Part shown: positions 1 through 13,290 of the stretch, one piece after another
Layout of the letters: each line of letters opens with the position of its first letter
Numbering within the stretch: position 1 is the first letter of the stretch
Source: Volvox africanus
Taxonomy: Eukaryota > Chlorophyta > Chlorophyceae > Chlamydomonadales > Volvocaceae
Assembly (NCBI GenBank): GCA_030268105.1
Contig: BSDZ01000008.1
Coordinates: 496,001-560,000 of the forward strand
DNA length: 64,000 nt
Direction of reading: 5' to 3'
Position numbers and translations under genes: made by a program
Notes under the pieces: model-generated
What the model was told of the DNA's origin: nothing
The model's database searches: none
What the model saw: only the letters and a program-made list of their open reading frames with translations

Positions 1-60
1 AGAGAGAGAGAGAACGGGGGGGAAAGAGGGGGAAAAGGGAGAGAGCACGCGGACCAGACC
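1..60. repeat. Purine-rich (AG)n/G-rich simple repeat
   Basis: The window opens in a stretch made almost only of A and G, starting with an AG dinucleotide run. It is low-complexity DNA with no coding signal. Confidence 0.8.
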
Positions 61-182
61 AGAGGCTCCCTCCAGGAACGTACCAAAGTCCTTGACCCCG
101 TTTGGTGTTGGGAGCACGTTTAACACGAGGAAGATGTTGCGGTACAAAATTGAAATGCAGGTAGGTGGGCAGCGCTGCTCAC

Positions 183-704
183 CTTCTGCCGCTTTGCGAG
201 CCTGATGCCTGTGCTGTACGGCGTTAGCAGCCCGTCCTGCCCTGCCGCCACGAAGAAATGCTTCAAACCCTGGATAGCAGCTTTCAATGCAGCCTGATGG
301 AGGGGAGACGCAAGGGCAGGTGAGGGAGGATTGCGTTGGCGGGAGGAAGACCCGCGCCGTATTAAGCAAGGACGCGTGATGGTGCAGGACTTAGGTGGGG
401 AAAGGTACGATATGAGGCCCAGAGTTTGTGAGATGCTGTTTTTATATGGTGACATGGTTTAAACGCAGTGAGCGCGTTTAACTCGAAAACAAGAGTGCGG
501 CGCATGCATACGTCGGCGGCACCGTAAGGTGGCGTAACACAAAGAAATAATTACTAATTAAAAATAGCATTATTACCTCCTGCTTGCATGTTGACATGAA
601 AACCAGGAGCTTTGCGGCATTGTTCGCCTTGGTCCTGCCGCCTGCCAGGAGTTCCGAGACAAGACTATCCACAACTCCTAATTCAGACATTTTATACAAA
701 TAAC
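183..704 (-). CDS. Two exons of an unrecognised gene, possibly armadillo/HEAT-like (partial)
   Basis: Two phase-compatible exons are visible. The first, 704-577, has a CAG acceptor and a GAG|GTAATA donor. It encodes a helix-rich segment containing LGVVDSLVSELLAGGRTKAN and then NNAAKLL, which resembles one armadillo/HEAT repeat. The second, 293-183, has a CAG acceptor and an AAG|GTGAGC donor and adds 37 residues including GLKHFFVAAGQDGLLTPYS. Both join in phase 0. I see neither a start nor a stop, and the 3' part would lie left of the window. The armadillo reading rests on a helix pattern only. I do not recognise the protein. Confidence 0.4.
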
Positions 705-3700
705 CTGCAAAATTGAGTCGTCAAGTATTGCGCAATTCGATAAACTAACTACTTGACAAACCGTTCGCTTCGGCAGCTGAGCATTCCTCTTAGCTATGAT
801 CTTTTCAATGTTTGTGTTACCCTAAGTACCGTCAGAAATTATGACATCTATCCTTGATTCATGGTCCGAGTGCCCATGGCAGTTCCCGTGTCGCCCTGCG
901 ATAACGATAACGACAACCATTGCTTGGTGTGACGTACAGCCAACACCGGGCATACCAGTTAGGCCGGCATTCAGCGCCACACCGCCAATCGTATGTGCTC
1001 CTCGAGCTCATTACAAGTACTGCAAGGCACAATCCCAAATATATAGTTGATGCAATTCCGTGGGGACACTCATGTGGCAAATCCTGACTGTGTTCCTGCT
1101 GTGCTGTTCAAATTGTTTGTGTACTCAACCAGGAATCAGGAGCTGAAAGGGCTTGCGAAATGTCGTGTTAGCTCTGGAGAAAGACTTTCTTCAAACCAAT
1201 CATATACTTTACCCATGTTAATAACTTTAATAAGACTGTAACATTACAGAGTAACTGTAGCGATATTAGGTTTAGCTACTTTCATTAGATTTATGTTACA
1301 ATATAGTTTCATTGGGATTGGTTGTAGGCATACTTTGCAGCTTTTGGGGGCCCCCACGGGGGGGGGGAAAAAGAGAAGGCATCAATAATACGCTAAAAGA
1401 CCAAACGATGATACATAATAGTGGAGTTCCAGGTTTTACCCCGACCGAGAGCGGGCCAAAGACCCTATAGTCAAGGGCAGGGTGCCCCCATGTCGATGGA
1501 CGGTGAAGACCCCAATTAAAGTGACCTGCGAGCTGACCAGTAGCGAAGTTGACGCCTTAGTTGATTCGGCAGATTATGCTGGATGATGGTGGTGGGTGCT
1601 GAACCTGGGAAAACCACTGATTTCGGAGAAGTCGGCGTGGGAGACTGGATGAGGGTGCCCCGAAACACCGGGGAAGGTAGGGACTGCCAGGTTAGTGGCC
1701 ACGGGTGATGTACCCCCCTATCCCACACATATATAATACATATTGCTTCGGTACCCACTGCCCAGCCAACCTCCCTCCTTCCCTCCGCCACTCTTACTCC
1801 CAATTGCCCTAGGTCCCATAACTGGTGTTGATTCTTCATTAGTAGCCACTCAACCCTGCCCCTTACTTAGATCGTATCGAGCAGATGATGAACCGTACAC
1901 CGCGCCGAGGCTCAAAGCTTTCAGGCCTGAATGGATAACCATGTTGCCGTTTATTTGTCCCTCCTACAGCTTGCCGAGTTTCCACTTCTACAGTGGCTTT
2001 GGCGCAGCCATCACTGACCAGCCGATCAGTAGCCATCAGAAAACATCTCAGCTTAACGTGGCTTGACCGAGTATGCAGGTGCTCATGTGCTTCAGCGCCA
2101 AGACCGCCGCGGTCTTGGCGCTAGTATGCCTATTGCTTAGCGCATCAATCATCATATATCATGACAGCGCATTTCATTTACGGGTGGGGAATGTAACTGC
2201 AGAGAACACTGAGGCACATTCCCCAGAATCCCTCCCCTAGATCCACTAACGCTGAATTCGCTGTGTTGGTTTTCCACATCCACATTTGGTTTTTTTGTAA
2301 AGGAACACGTGGTTTCATGTTGAGCTTCTTCAAATTTCGGACATGGCCAGGCATTCCGTCAGGCAGCCACCTGTCACGACCGAAGGCATTGCAAAGCATG
2401 GCAAAAACCCCGCTTCAATTACCACCCCCCTTTTCGCTGCTGCGTGCATGGGGTGCGTCCTTGCGCCAGCATGTCCCCCATGACGGAGTTTTCTTCATTG
2501 CCAGCTCCATGATTGAAGAGTTATGTTGCACTCCATACAAACTTAATAGCACACCTTGAGCTGGGCTGGCCTGTCCCATTACAACAACATTCAGCCCCAT
2601 TAGCACAACCAACGCTCCATCACCCCTCCGTGATGAGGAGTCATTCGGCATGGTAGGCCGAATAAACGGGACGGGCCAAACCACCTAACCACCGATGAGG
2701 AGCGATGAGAGGAGCGCCACCCAAATCAAAGGGACAGCACGGCATGAAGAATACGGAACTATCACCCACTCGTTTGTTTTCATTCTTCGTTTCTACTAAC
2801 ACGACCATTCTCTCTGGGCGCGTACCCCAACTGCCGTACGAGAGCACTGCACCAGCAGCCATCACTAATCCACCGTAACCATAAGCTCGCTACAAAAAAA
2901 TTGCTGCGAACTGAAGCACATCCATGGGCAAGCGGCGCAACTCTGTCAATTTTCTTGTTCAATTCCATGCAGTCCAATCTAACCAACTAAACCATCTAGT
3001 GGATCCAGCCCTATCCACATCATCATTCAATCCCACAACCGAATGTTAAATCCAAGAGATCCACTTTGGGAATCCAACTCACATTAGAATTTTACGGCAT
3101 GCTGGTACAGCAAACGGATGCACCACACAGCGATCTGCTCTGAAAAGAGTTGTCCTTGGGTTTTCAGGCCTCCCCTCCAACCGACAACCGACAAGGCAGC
3201 GCAAACTCAAACCGTGAAAATTGCATAATTAAACCCCATGAGGCACCCAAACAAGAGTCATAGTCCGCATGAACTCACTACATCCACAGAGTCCCTCGTC
3301 CCAAGAATACACAGAATATATCACCGGCATGAGAGCCGCTCCCCACAGGCAATAAGGGCGTTTCCTATTGAGCCGTCCCAAGGGCGCGTTTGCATAAGAT
3401 CCAACGAATTCAATTTGAATTTCAAATCCGTGCAAATCTGGGACTGCGCCCCCAAGGCTCTCAATACAAATCAACTTAAAGAAAAACCAACACATACGGG
3501 TATACATATAATAAGTATGCTGCTTCACACTGCTTGCGATAATCCTTTATTACCCACATGCCCTTTCATTATTGGCAGCTCCCCGCAGCTGAGTGGCGGC
3601 CGCCTTGACAGTGATTATGAACAGCATCCATCCGGGAGTGCCCGCTGTTGTCTGCATCACGCTCTGCTGTCTTTCCCTTGCAAGCTCTTTGGCCTTTGCC

Positions 3701-4094
3701 TTTCGTGATGTTCGCGCGGAATGCGCATCTCGTCTCGCGCGGCGCCCGACCCACATCAACACGTCCCCCGCATTCAGTGACGCTTGGCCTACCCTTTAAT
3801 CAACCCAATCAACATTGGGTAAAAAAACTACGCTGAGGACCCTTGTCCCCACCTGGGGCGAGCCATGACCAATCGCGAACTCAGATACATGATTCGATGA
3901 AGCGCGGGAAAAAACAGCTTGAACTGGTGAATTGATGATGGCCGCTGCTGGCCTCCAATCGCATCTCCTCTATCCCTAAAAGAACAAAGAGCATATGCTG
4001 CCACAATTGCGTGCTACAGCTGCCGCTGCATGAGCAACATCTGAAGTCTGAACCCAAATGCAGGAACAAGTGGATCCCTCCTGATCCTGGAGTT
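705..4094. other. No gene recognised
   Basis: Open frames of up to about 150 codons occur on both strands but overlap in conflicting frames and show no domain or consistent splice structure. The stretch holds one perfect hairpin (2094-2122) and otherwise looks like intergenic DNA. A decayed transposon cannot be excluded. Confidence 0.5.
2094..2122. repeat. Perfect 14-bp inverted repeat (hairpin)
   Basis: AGCGCCAAGACCGC is followed by one C and then its exact reverse complement. The arms are GC-rich, and the surroundings have no gene. It could form a very stable stem-loop or cruciform. Confidence 0.85.
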
Positions 4095-5745
4095 TTAGAT
4101 GAAGGCCACCTTGCGCACTCCAGGAAGGGTCATCCCCAGTTCCACCTTGTACAAAAATGCAAATGCTGCGTAGATCGCGGAGGCGCCGCAGAAGAAGCCG
4201 ATGTATCCAGCCGCGTGCTCGCTCCGCTCATTCCATTCACCACCGGCCAGCAGTGAGAAGGTAACGGTCAGCGAGGAGAAGATGGTCATCAAACAACCGT
4301 TCTTCCGCATGGTCACAACGAAGAAACCTGCAGACGGTTGGCGGTGAAGAGGTTGGCAGGTGCGCCAAGCATGTCGCAACCGTGAATCCGCATTTACGGA
4401 CCCGCAGGCACAACAGCGCTTGGCATGGGAATAATGCCCAGAAACCTTTCACTTCCGGCTTAACTATTACAGGGACAGCACAACAATCGACAACAATGCA
4501 AGCCCAGTGCCATATTATCATAAACAGTAGCATACCAAGGAGAATGTATATCATATACATACATATACTCATATACTGCTATACATATCATATACTCACC
4601 GGCCGTCAAGACAGCCCATAACCCACACCAAAGGGTTTTGCCCACTTGTGCATGGGGATAAAGGCTTGTGTTGGTATGGTGCAAGTACTCGAGCAGAGCC
4701 CTGAAGGATAGAGGTCAACAACGTGGACATCCGTCAAAGGCTGTGCCGCAACGGCACCAAAGAGACTCCTACACTATGCCGGTGCCAGCAGGACTTGAAC
4801 TCACCAACCCATCCAGAAAGAACCATAGCTAGCAAATGCGGTACCGCCAAACGTGTTACCCTTGATAAGCTGTCGGGATAGAGCGGGTCCGAAGTTCAAA
4901 GGTCAAGGTCAGTTGGGCATATCGATATGCAAAGCGAATCGCACACAAGGTATCCATCGAACCTGGTAAAACCCTGGGTAAATCATCGTAGTTAACTTGG
5001 AAAATCCAACAACTCGGCATACGTTTCCGGTACAGAAGGACATTATGCATCTCGGAACACCTTACCTCGAGGACGCCAGCAACAAATTGCCCCAAACCTC
5101 CATAGAAGAGCGCGTAACAAATGACTGTCGGCAGGAACAAGGACTCTGCCCATCTGCAAAGAAGTCGCGATTCGAGAAGGAAATTCCTAAGAAGTCAAAA
5201 ACGTTTCCCTAACACGGTTTCTGAAGGAATCTTTTTACCCCATAAAGGAACTCACCTTGTCTTAATGAACATTAGCATACTGGAAGGAATCGTGAACGCA
5301 TCCGCGGGGTTCCGGTGCCACCGGCGAAACATGCAAATCAGTGGTTCAAATGCAAATAATGACGAAATAGAATTTTTTGTGGAATATCTGAGTCCGACCG
5401 GTTTCGGTGCAGAGTGTGAGAGCAACAGTGATGGTTGCTTGACGGAAGACAGCACAAATGCAACGCTTACCACGTGGTCATACCGAAACAAAGAAGTCCA
5501 TAAGGTCCTGAAACCAGGCGAAAAAAGCGCCAATTCAGTTATGTTGGCGACTCGGGTCGGGTCCGTCTACAAAGGTGATTACCTGGGTCGCCGCGGACCC
5601 ACTCTTGGGCCTCCTTAACAGGGACTAATTGCACTTTTAACTGTGACTGTTTAGCATCTGAACTTTGAGGGTCAGCTTTCTGCTTTCCATCCGAGCCTTG
5701 GGACTCGACGTCAAGGGTGGTGGCATCTTCTGAGAGGTGCGGCAT
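4095..5745 (-). CDS. GPR1/FUN34/YaaH family (GFY) acetate/succinate transporter-like protein
   Basis: Six exons: 5745-5583, 5313-5256, 5153-5066, 4869-4805, 4700-4600 and 4327-4095. They give 235 residues in one frame, the usual length of the family. Family landmarks are the entry segment QEWVRGDPGNPA, the helix ALFYGGLGQFVAGVLE, the hallmark GNTFGGTAFASYGSFW, and a last hydrophobic helix pair ending GYIGFFCGASAIYAAFAF. Six hydrophobic segments are expected. Members of this family move acetate or succinate, and algal GFY proteins have been tied to acetate metabolism. The start is the only ATG in exon 1. Every junction has GT-AG ends except the acceptor before 5313, where the base pair preceding the exon is CC instead of AG although the protein continues correctly across it. 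Either the sequence has an error or that splice is unusual. The gene lies 3.7 kb downstream of hydA on the same strand. Confidence 0.9.
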
Positions 5746-8700
5746 ATCTCCTGATTACAATGACAAAACTTAATGTCGTTACAAGGATTGCGAGTGTTTA
5801 ATAAGTAGTATATGACCGACACGATGTGGCTGACAGAGAATTTTATATTCTTGGCCGGGGGCCATTGTACCGGTGCCGTACTTCCTTGTATATCGGCATG
5901 TGCAGCACCATATTTGCTCTTACGAGGCCGTGTTTTTCAACCACAGGTAGGAAAATATTTTGCTGCATTTGAAAGAATATTATGAGTTTGCTTTTTACTA
6001 TTTCGTTGTGACCGTCGATTAATTGTAAATTGGGCACACGGGACGCTGTAATACCCAGCAGTGGTTTGGTGTCAGTGTTATATATAGCAAACATCAGGTT
6101 TGAAGACCTAACTAAGCGGCAAGCCTGACCTGCATCTTCCGAGGACTCATGTCTCAAATGTTGCGACGACATTTCCTAATTTCTGTATTGTATAGACATT
6201 GTCGAAATCTTAATGAGCTGTGCCGGATCTACCTCATCGGTTGCTCCGGGCCGAGCTTACGCTTCTGCCAGAAACCAGTCCCCCACTCGGCAGCCCTATT
6301 AGCCTCCTTGCAAATTCGCCCGATGGCTTTACTACTGTTTAGCCCCAGTCCCTTAAAGTCCCATTCTGGTTTTTTCCATGGACCTAATTAGCCTAGCTGC
6401 TTGCCCTAAATGTACTTCAAGCCGTTTCAAGCAGTTCATGGAACAGGTGACTAGTTGATTGCCTATTGACAGCGCAATACAGTTCCGCACTCCCTTACTT
6501 GTCCCGCTACATGGGTATAAGAGTCACAGTCGAGCCCGAATGGAACGAAGCGCAACGCTGAAACGAAGAGGGGCCACAGGAAGGTACAACCAACTCGCCG
6601 CATCTTACATGAAAGGGGTTACTTTTCCAGCATCTACCTTTTAGAGACATCTAACATCTAGATACTGTACCGACCGCATCCGGATATACAGACCCACATT
6701 GATGTTCTCGTGCTTGGTGTGCTTTGCTTCTTGCTCGCTTTCATGCCGTACATTTTCTGTTCATACCTCTACAACAGGATAGTTTTTTAATTGGTTTTTG
6801 TGAGTCTGATATAGTCTGGGTACAGGTCAAGTAAGGAAGAAGTACCCTCCTATAACGGTAGCTACAAAAGTACAATGTCGAAACAAGTGAAGGGGGCCTT
6901 TTGCGCATGGTGTAAAGGCACTATATGTGTCGGAAACATGGGACGGAAACATGGCGTGACACCCCTAAATACCACCTCGCCTCAATCCTTGGACTTTTTC
7001 AGTCCACTTAATGGAAGGCTCCCTCTCTCCATTTGCTCTGCATGTATCTGACCCGTGTAATTGCTGCCCACCAGCCAGACACGTCACCAAGTAGATATCG
7101 CCTCCGTGCGGTAGAAAGTAGTGATCTTAGAAAGGACTTTTTTATAAGTTCTTCTGGGCATCACATACATGCACGTGCTGAGGGCCATAAGGCTGGAGAG
7201 CCACACGGACCTCCTGGTGGCGCTGTCAGCCATTGACTGATTGAGAACTAACCCTGCCTACCAAATGGTTCCTATCTCTTTAATTTGAAAGAGCATCCGC
7301 TTTGGGGACTTCAGTGCCGCATTTTTATACTGTACAATTATAAAGTTTTCCAGGCAAAATGCCTCTTCGGTGAAATGTGGTGGCCATTAGGCAAGTCGCC
7401 TCGATAGCAGGAGGAGAGCCTTGAACCAAGGCTAGTCCCTCTGATCCCCCCCCCTTCGCTCTATACATTTGTTGTTGTCTCTTATTATATACACCCGGAG
7501 CTAAGGCCCCATCAAAACATTTTCAGATAATTGGTCCTATCAGTTCGAGTACGACTCGAGTACAACAACATATACCATCCATCACAAGTAACCAGCCCAA
7601 GTCCCCACCCATTTCCCTGGTTACATCCTCTCAAATAGTTCCAAAGATTAGTTTCCAAATCGTTTCGATAAATAACTGGTTACCCATTCAGACACTTTGC
7701 TAAAGAATTCCTTATAACCGTCACCAAACCGTTCCAATTGCTGTTTGGAGTTGCGATGCACGGTTTTGAATACGGAAGCGGATGCGAATGCATAACCTTT
7801 ACATGCAGCAGATTTATAGCTTGTCCCCACAATTAGTCAAGACAACCTTTCACCAAGGCCGTGAGCCTGCCTAACATTCTCTCGGGTGTACAAGAAAATG
7901 TGGGCCCTATAAAGGAAATTTAAACCCAAAATATCCTTTCAACAATTAAGCCCTTCATCATATGTGATTTCGGAAAAAGTAACAATAGACATCCAACATA
8001 ACTTTGCAACCGGTATGTTGGACACGTGCAAACACACAGCACCACGAGACTGCAACAACGAAGATTGATGCCGTACGGTGCGGCAACGTCGTCATCGCCG
8101 TCCATCGGCGAAGAAATACCATTACATATAATATTGCCTGTGCATGCATAGACATGTGTACGGCAATCAGTTTGCCGTACTTTTAACATAATACGCCACT
8201 GGGAATGCAATGTGCACTCCCATCTTTTCTCCAGTCTCCAGGTCAGGTTCCTAGCCACCCCCGCTGCTGCATCATATTATTAACACTTATATAATTACTA
8301 TTAAAGCGGGATTATATTAAGGCTTCCTGTCGATTACTTTTTATTTCGTACAAACAGACCGTAATCACGCACCCGACAGATCTTAGATCGTTGTCATCAG
8401 AAGAGGCAACGTGGGAAGAAAAAAAAGAAGGCGTCGGGGGGGGATGGTGGCTTGCTGCGCGCCATCTCGTACCCTCCTATGCATCTGCAGACGCCCCTGG
8501 TAAGGGGCTTCCACGTGCCTCGATCAACATCCAGTAACACGGAACAGTTGCGGAACTACCCCGCGGCGGTTATGACGGTTGGTGGTTACGATAGTCTGGC
8601 GAGTATTCGCCGCCGCGAGCCTTCAGTCCCATCTCACTGACCTCATCCGAGCCACGAGTGGAGCACGGCGTCGGTGTCTTTGTTGGCTCCCCCTTGTACT

Positions 8701-9449
8701 GCCCTCCAGGTGGTGGTGGTGATGAAGAGAGAGATCATCCACCTTCCTTTCGTTCAGCTCCCCATCAAGACAAGACGATTCATGAACATACAAAAACGTG
8801 GCTCCGAGGCGCAGAGCGAGAGTACGACAGTGTACGGTCCCAATTTGGGAGGTCTCCCTGGAGTTCTTAACGCCATGGAGGACAACCTTCACCTCACACC
8901 CCGCCTTGCTTCCACAGCCTACCTTCACAACTACTTCCAACCCAACCTCCAACCACCAACTAATCAACGAATAACTGTAAACATGGGTGTCGCAATTAGC
9001 ACGCTAGCGCCCTGGTACGGCCTCAGGGGTCATCAGCCCCTGGGGGGGGTTGAGGGGGGGATGGTCGAACCGCGCCAGGGAGCCCCCGATGCTGATGGGG
9101 AGGGTTCTCTCAACCCACTCCGCCCCATCACCCCCCCATATCACCTCTCCATTACTCATTGTCAACGCCTCCCGGTACGAAGTGTGTGTGCTGCGTATAC
9201 AGAACAGCAGTGGTAGGTTCAGCGTGGTCCACGTGGAGGGGGAAGTCAGGTGGCAGAGATTGCCACTACAGATAGAAAAAGAGACTAATTGCTGCCCGGG
9301 AAGCGCCCGACAGAAACTGCAACTGCAGGAAGAGCACCAGCCCGACCCCAGGCGGTGCTAACGGCTAATAGCTAATGACGGTTTGTAAGGGAGCTAATGG
9401 CCGTTATATTGATTTACATTTTGATGTAATTTTTCTAGATGAGGTTTTC
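5746..9449. other. No gene recognised
   Basis: A plus-strand frame of 180 codons at 8674-9216 and a minus-strand frame at 5843-6172 are the longest, but neither shows a domain, splice context or biased composition. The stretch 9000-9140 is C/G-run rich and could be a fragment of a dispersed repeat. Otherwise I see nothing here apart from the hydA 3' UTR at the right edge. Confidence 0.45.
9414..9418 (-). terminator. Candidate poly(A) signal TGTAA of hydA
   Basis: TGTAA on the minus strand, 32-36 nt past the hydA stop codon. TGTAA is the dominant poly(A) signal in Chlamydomonas and Volvox. Position and strand fit, but the five-base motif also occurs by chance. Confidence 0.5.
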
Positions 9450-12400
9450 CTATCCGAGTATGCCACCTACCAGCAAGTCATGGGCCTTATGGCTGTTAGG
9501 CTCGCCGAGGAATTCTTTGTACGCCGTCTGTACAGCAGGATTCTCGTGGCTCCTGAAGGAGGGTTGAAAGAGGGAGACCATAGGAATACGGAATGTACCT
9601 CTGAATCTGTACATATGCGTACGGATGTACGAAGTTGCAAAATTAAAAAATTCCATTCCCTCTTTATTCCCTGTTTATTGCTCACCTGCGAATGGTTGCT
9701 CGTTCGTCCAGGTCGTACAGGGCTTGCTGGCGCTTCGCGGCGACCTGCTTATCCGTACTGCGGGGTTGGCCGCCGCCGCTGACGCACCCGGCGGGGCAAG
9801 CCATGATCTCCACAAAGTCGTACTTGCACTCGCCACTCTGCATATCAGCCGCGAACAATAAAATATGTAAGAATACTAAAACAATATAATAGCATAAATA
9901 TTGTGGATTTGACGTGTCTCACAACGCAGCGTGACTTTTCTCCAACCAAGCAATGAATCACTATTTTTAAGGCCAGTTTCGTATAACAATAACAACATAT
10001 TCATGAACGTACATCATTCAACGTCCGAATAACTGAATAACAGATATATGGGTTCCTTCCAAACCACCGTCCTGCTACCCGCTATGACCGACTATCAAAC
10101 GTGCAACCCCTACACATGCACACGACATCTACGGAACCCTAGCCCCCCCCCCCGGTCCCCACGCCGGTAGGATACCTGCATCTTCGTGAGCAGTTTCTTG
10201 GCGTTGCCCAGACCGTTAGCAACCGCCACACGTAGTGTCAGACCGTTAGCCCCCTCATCGTTGGAAAAGCCCGCGCCGCCGTCCCACTTGATGGCGCCGG
10301 CGCTGGCTGCTGCCTCGTCCACGGCCTTAGCCGCCGCTCGTGCGGCCACCAGCTCCGCAAACTTCGAGCCCGCTGGCGGCACCATCTTGACCTCCGTCTC
10401 CTTGATGCCGTCCATGCCGCGGACCTCCGAGAGGTTGAGTCGGGGCAGGGGCTGCTTGGTCACCAGCTCGTACGCCTGAAGGGGGGACGGGGGGGGGACG
10501 AGGAAGGGGAAAACACATTTCGTGAGGAAGGGTGCACGTAAGGATGGAACATGACAACGAGACCATACAAATTACTATTACTACTACCATATATGTTCTC
10601 GCCGCAAATAAGAAATAAATAATGAAAATAATATAAATTAGAAATAAATGAGTGAATAAATTAATGACCTAAGGCCATGGATGGACCATGAGGTTGACGA
10701 TGGACGTCGAAGCAGTGTGAAGGGAAGGGAAGGGAAGGCAGTAGAAAACAAGCTTTACTTAAAAACACATTTACTGCCCTGGATGCGTCGCGACCCAGAA
10801 ACCCGCCCTGGAGCCTTCACCAGCACCACTACATCCAGGACACGCTTGAGGCCCGACCGATCGACGCGGTGTGGCCCGACTGCCGTACTTAGCAAGGTGC
10901 AGCAAGGTGTGTGTGTGTTTTCTCTTTCCCCCACCCTCTCACCGTGCGCAGCGCCGCCTCCATCACACCGCCCGTGGTGCCGAATACAACACCAGCTCCG
11001 GAGCCGCTTCCCAGGGGCTCGTCCCAACCGCCGTCCGGCAGCTCGGGCAGATTGATGTTTCTCTCCTTCAAGATGTTCCCCAACTCGGCTGTGGTCACTA
11101 CGTGATCTACGTCCCGGATTCCGGCACCGCTGGAGCAGTACCAATCGCGATCCGCCTCGCCTGATACCGCAGTGGTGGCGGTGGAAGGAGAGGGTACGGC
11201 AGGAGGGGGAAAGGGAGGAGAGGTAAGAGAGGAGGGGGAAAGGGAGGAGAGGTGGGCCAGAAGGTCAGCAGCAGTGCGGCCCACATCCACATCCACACGC
11301 ACATCCACATCATCCACATCCACACGCACATCCACAAACCTTGCTTGCGGACGCAGGGCATGACGGACACCATGCAGATGTCATTCGGGGAGATGCCGCG
11401 CTTCTCAGCGAGGTAGGTCTTTACCATTGCACCCAGCATCATCTGAGGGCTCTTGCACGACGAAACGTACGGGATAAGATCCGGGTACGACTTCTCCAGC
11501 AGAGCTGTGCGATGGGCCAGGGAAGAAGGACGGCACGGATTAGGAGGCGGGAATATGAGTGCGAATGCGAACCAACAAATAACTAATAAAACCAACGAAC
11601 ATGTTAAGAATGGGAAACCCACAAACATATTCATGAAATGAGGCATGTCAAGTGCCATTAAGAAACGCCAGGGTAGCAACGGCGATATCGTGACCAGGAG
11701 GGAATGAGCGTGATAAAATGAAGTACGATATACAAATACACCGATATTAAATAACTGAGGGACAAACAAACAAACACAACATTTCCCAACAAACATAACC
11801 AACTTAACCGACACCAACGAACCTTAACGCGCACTGCTTCACTTACCAATCCATCCGGGGCAGCAGCTGGTGAACATGGGCAGAGGCTCCTCGCTGTGCG
11901 GGTGGGCCTCGAGGTGGGCCTGGAGCCGACTGAGAAGCTCCGTGCCCTCTTCCATAATGGTCAGGTCGGCGCCGTACAACGTGTCTGTACGACAACAGGG
12001 TTCGTCATTGGGTTATTGGAGCGAGAGCGGGAGTTGGTTGACGGTAAGAAAGTAAGGGTTGAAGGTCAAATTCCGGAAACACACAAGTTGCTTCCACTTC
12101 CGCTTCCGCGCATTTCGACGAGCTGAGGGCGAAGGTTGTGGAGGGTGTGATGAGCACTGTGTGGCGTGGAAAAGTGGATGGTTAAAATATGAGTTGTATA
12201 TTCTGCCATAACAATATCAGTTGTATATTCTGCCATGAAACCTTCAGAGACCTGCTGATGGGTAAATCACCAAGATGGCTTTTGTTGTTAATATTCTTAT
12301 CGGTACGAAGGTACGATATCGTCTCATCTTTTAATGCTCGACCCTGAAGTACGATCCCCTAGACTGATGGGTTTCGTGACATTCCGCTGTTGTTGTCTGA

Positions 12401-13290
12401 ATTGCTGCCTAATAATGCATTTTGTCGATCTAAAGTGTTATCTCACCGAATACCATGTCGAAGCCCAGGCGGCGGAGGGACTCCGCCAGCTGGCCGGGCG
12501 TGGTGGCGCCGGGCGCGAGGCCAAAAGATTCGGAGATCGCGACGCGAACAGCCGGAGCGACCTGAAGAGATTGTCAATGCAACGGGGTAAGATGGAACAA
12601 TATTGAAGCGGAAGAATTCATGTATGTATGGAACATGCAAGGATACCCGGAAAATATTTTGCCCATTAATCCCTGGTATGTCTGTGAAAAGGAAGTGGAC
12701 AGAAGTCCTTATCCTTGGGGTTGACAAACATGAGCCATGTACATAAAAACTTCTTGCCATATCGCGTTCTCACCTGCGCAATCATCACCTTCCGCTCATC
12801 CTTCGGCTTGTCTGGAGGCCAGAGTCGTGAGGAATGGAAAAAATTAGATTATAGCACAGAGCCTCTACATACAGCTTGGCAATTAGTATAACGTCCAGCC
12901 ACCGAGACTGTCAACCGAATTCTTGGCTCGACACCACAACACAATTCCGCGAAAGAGCGTCCCGCAAAAAGCAAAACTTACCTAGCTCCACCAACGCCTG
13001 TTTCCAATGAGGCTCCGCAGCTGTGCCAGCTGGAGCGGCCGCGGCGAGAACTGCCCGGCCCGAATTCACTGCCGAAAGACAAAAATGCCACAAACTTACA
13101 CCCAATCTTTATCAAATTGTGAACTTATACATTTCTCACAATAATGTTTATTCTTCAGGTGTGGCGGAGTAGCTGAATTGCACTTGCGGAAGGGAGTGCA
13201 AGGCACCGGAACTGACTTGGAGCCATAGCTCGGTACAGTTGGCTGTGGCACATAAGCACCAGCACGGGAGCTAAGAAGGGCGGTCTGCAT
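9450..13290 (-). CDS. HYDA: [FeFe]-hydrogenase, chloroplast, complete
   Basis: Ten exons: 13290-13140, 13068-12982, 12811-12774, 12561-12447, 11984-11847, 11504-11340, 11160-10943, 10475-10176, 9837-9686 and 9552-9450. All have GT-AG ends and matching phases, giving 488 residues. The enzyme reduces protons with electrons from ferredoxin in the stroma. The three H-cluster motifs are intact: TSCCPGW (169-175), MPCVRKQ (225-231) and CPAGC (418-422). These supply the four cluster cysteines 172, 227, 418 and 422, plus the proton-relay cysteine 171. The signature [14 protein letters not shown] is also present. As in other algal enzymes there is no N-terminal FeS domain. The first 60 or so residues are rich in Ser, Pro and Ala and read as a transit peptide. 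The C-terminus stops at [10 protein letters not shown], shorter than in Chlamydomonas HydA1. Family call is certain; the exon 1 boundary is the least sure part. Confidence 0.96.
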
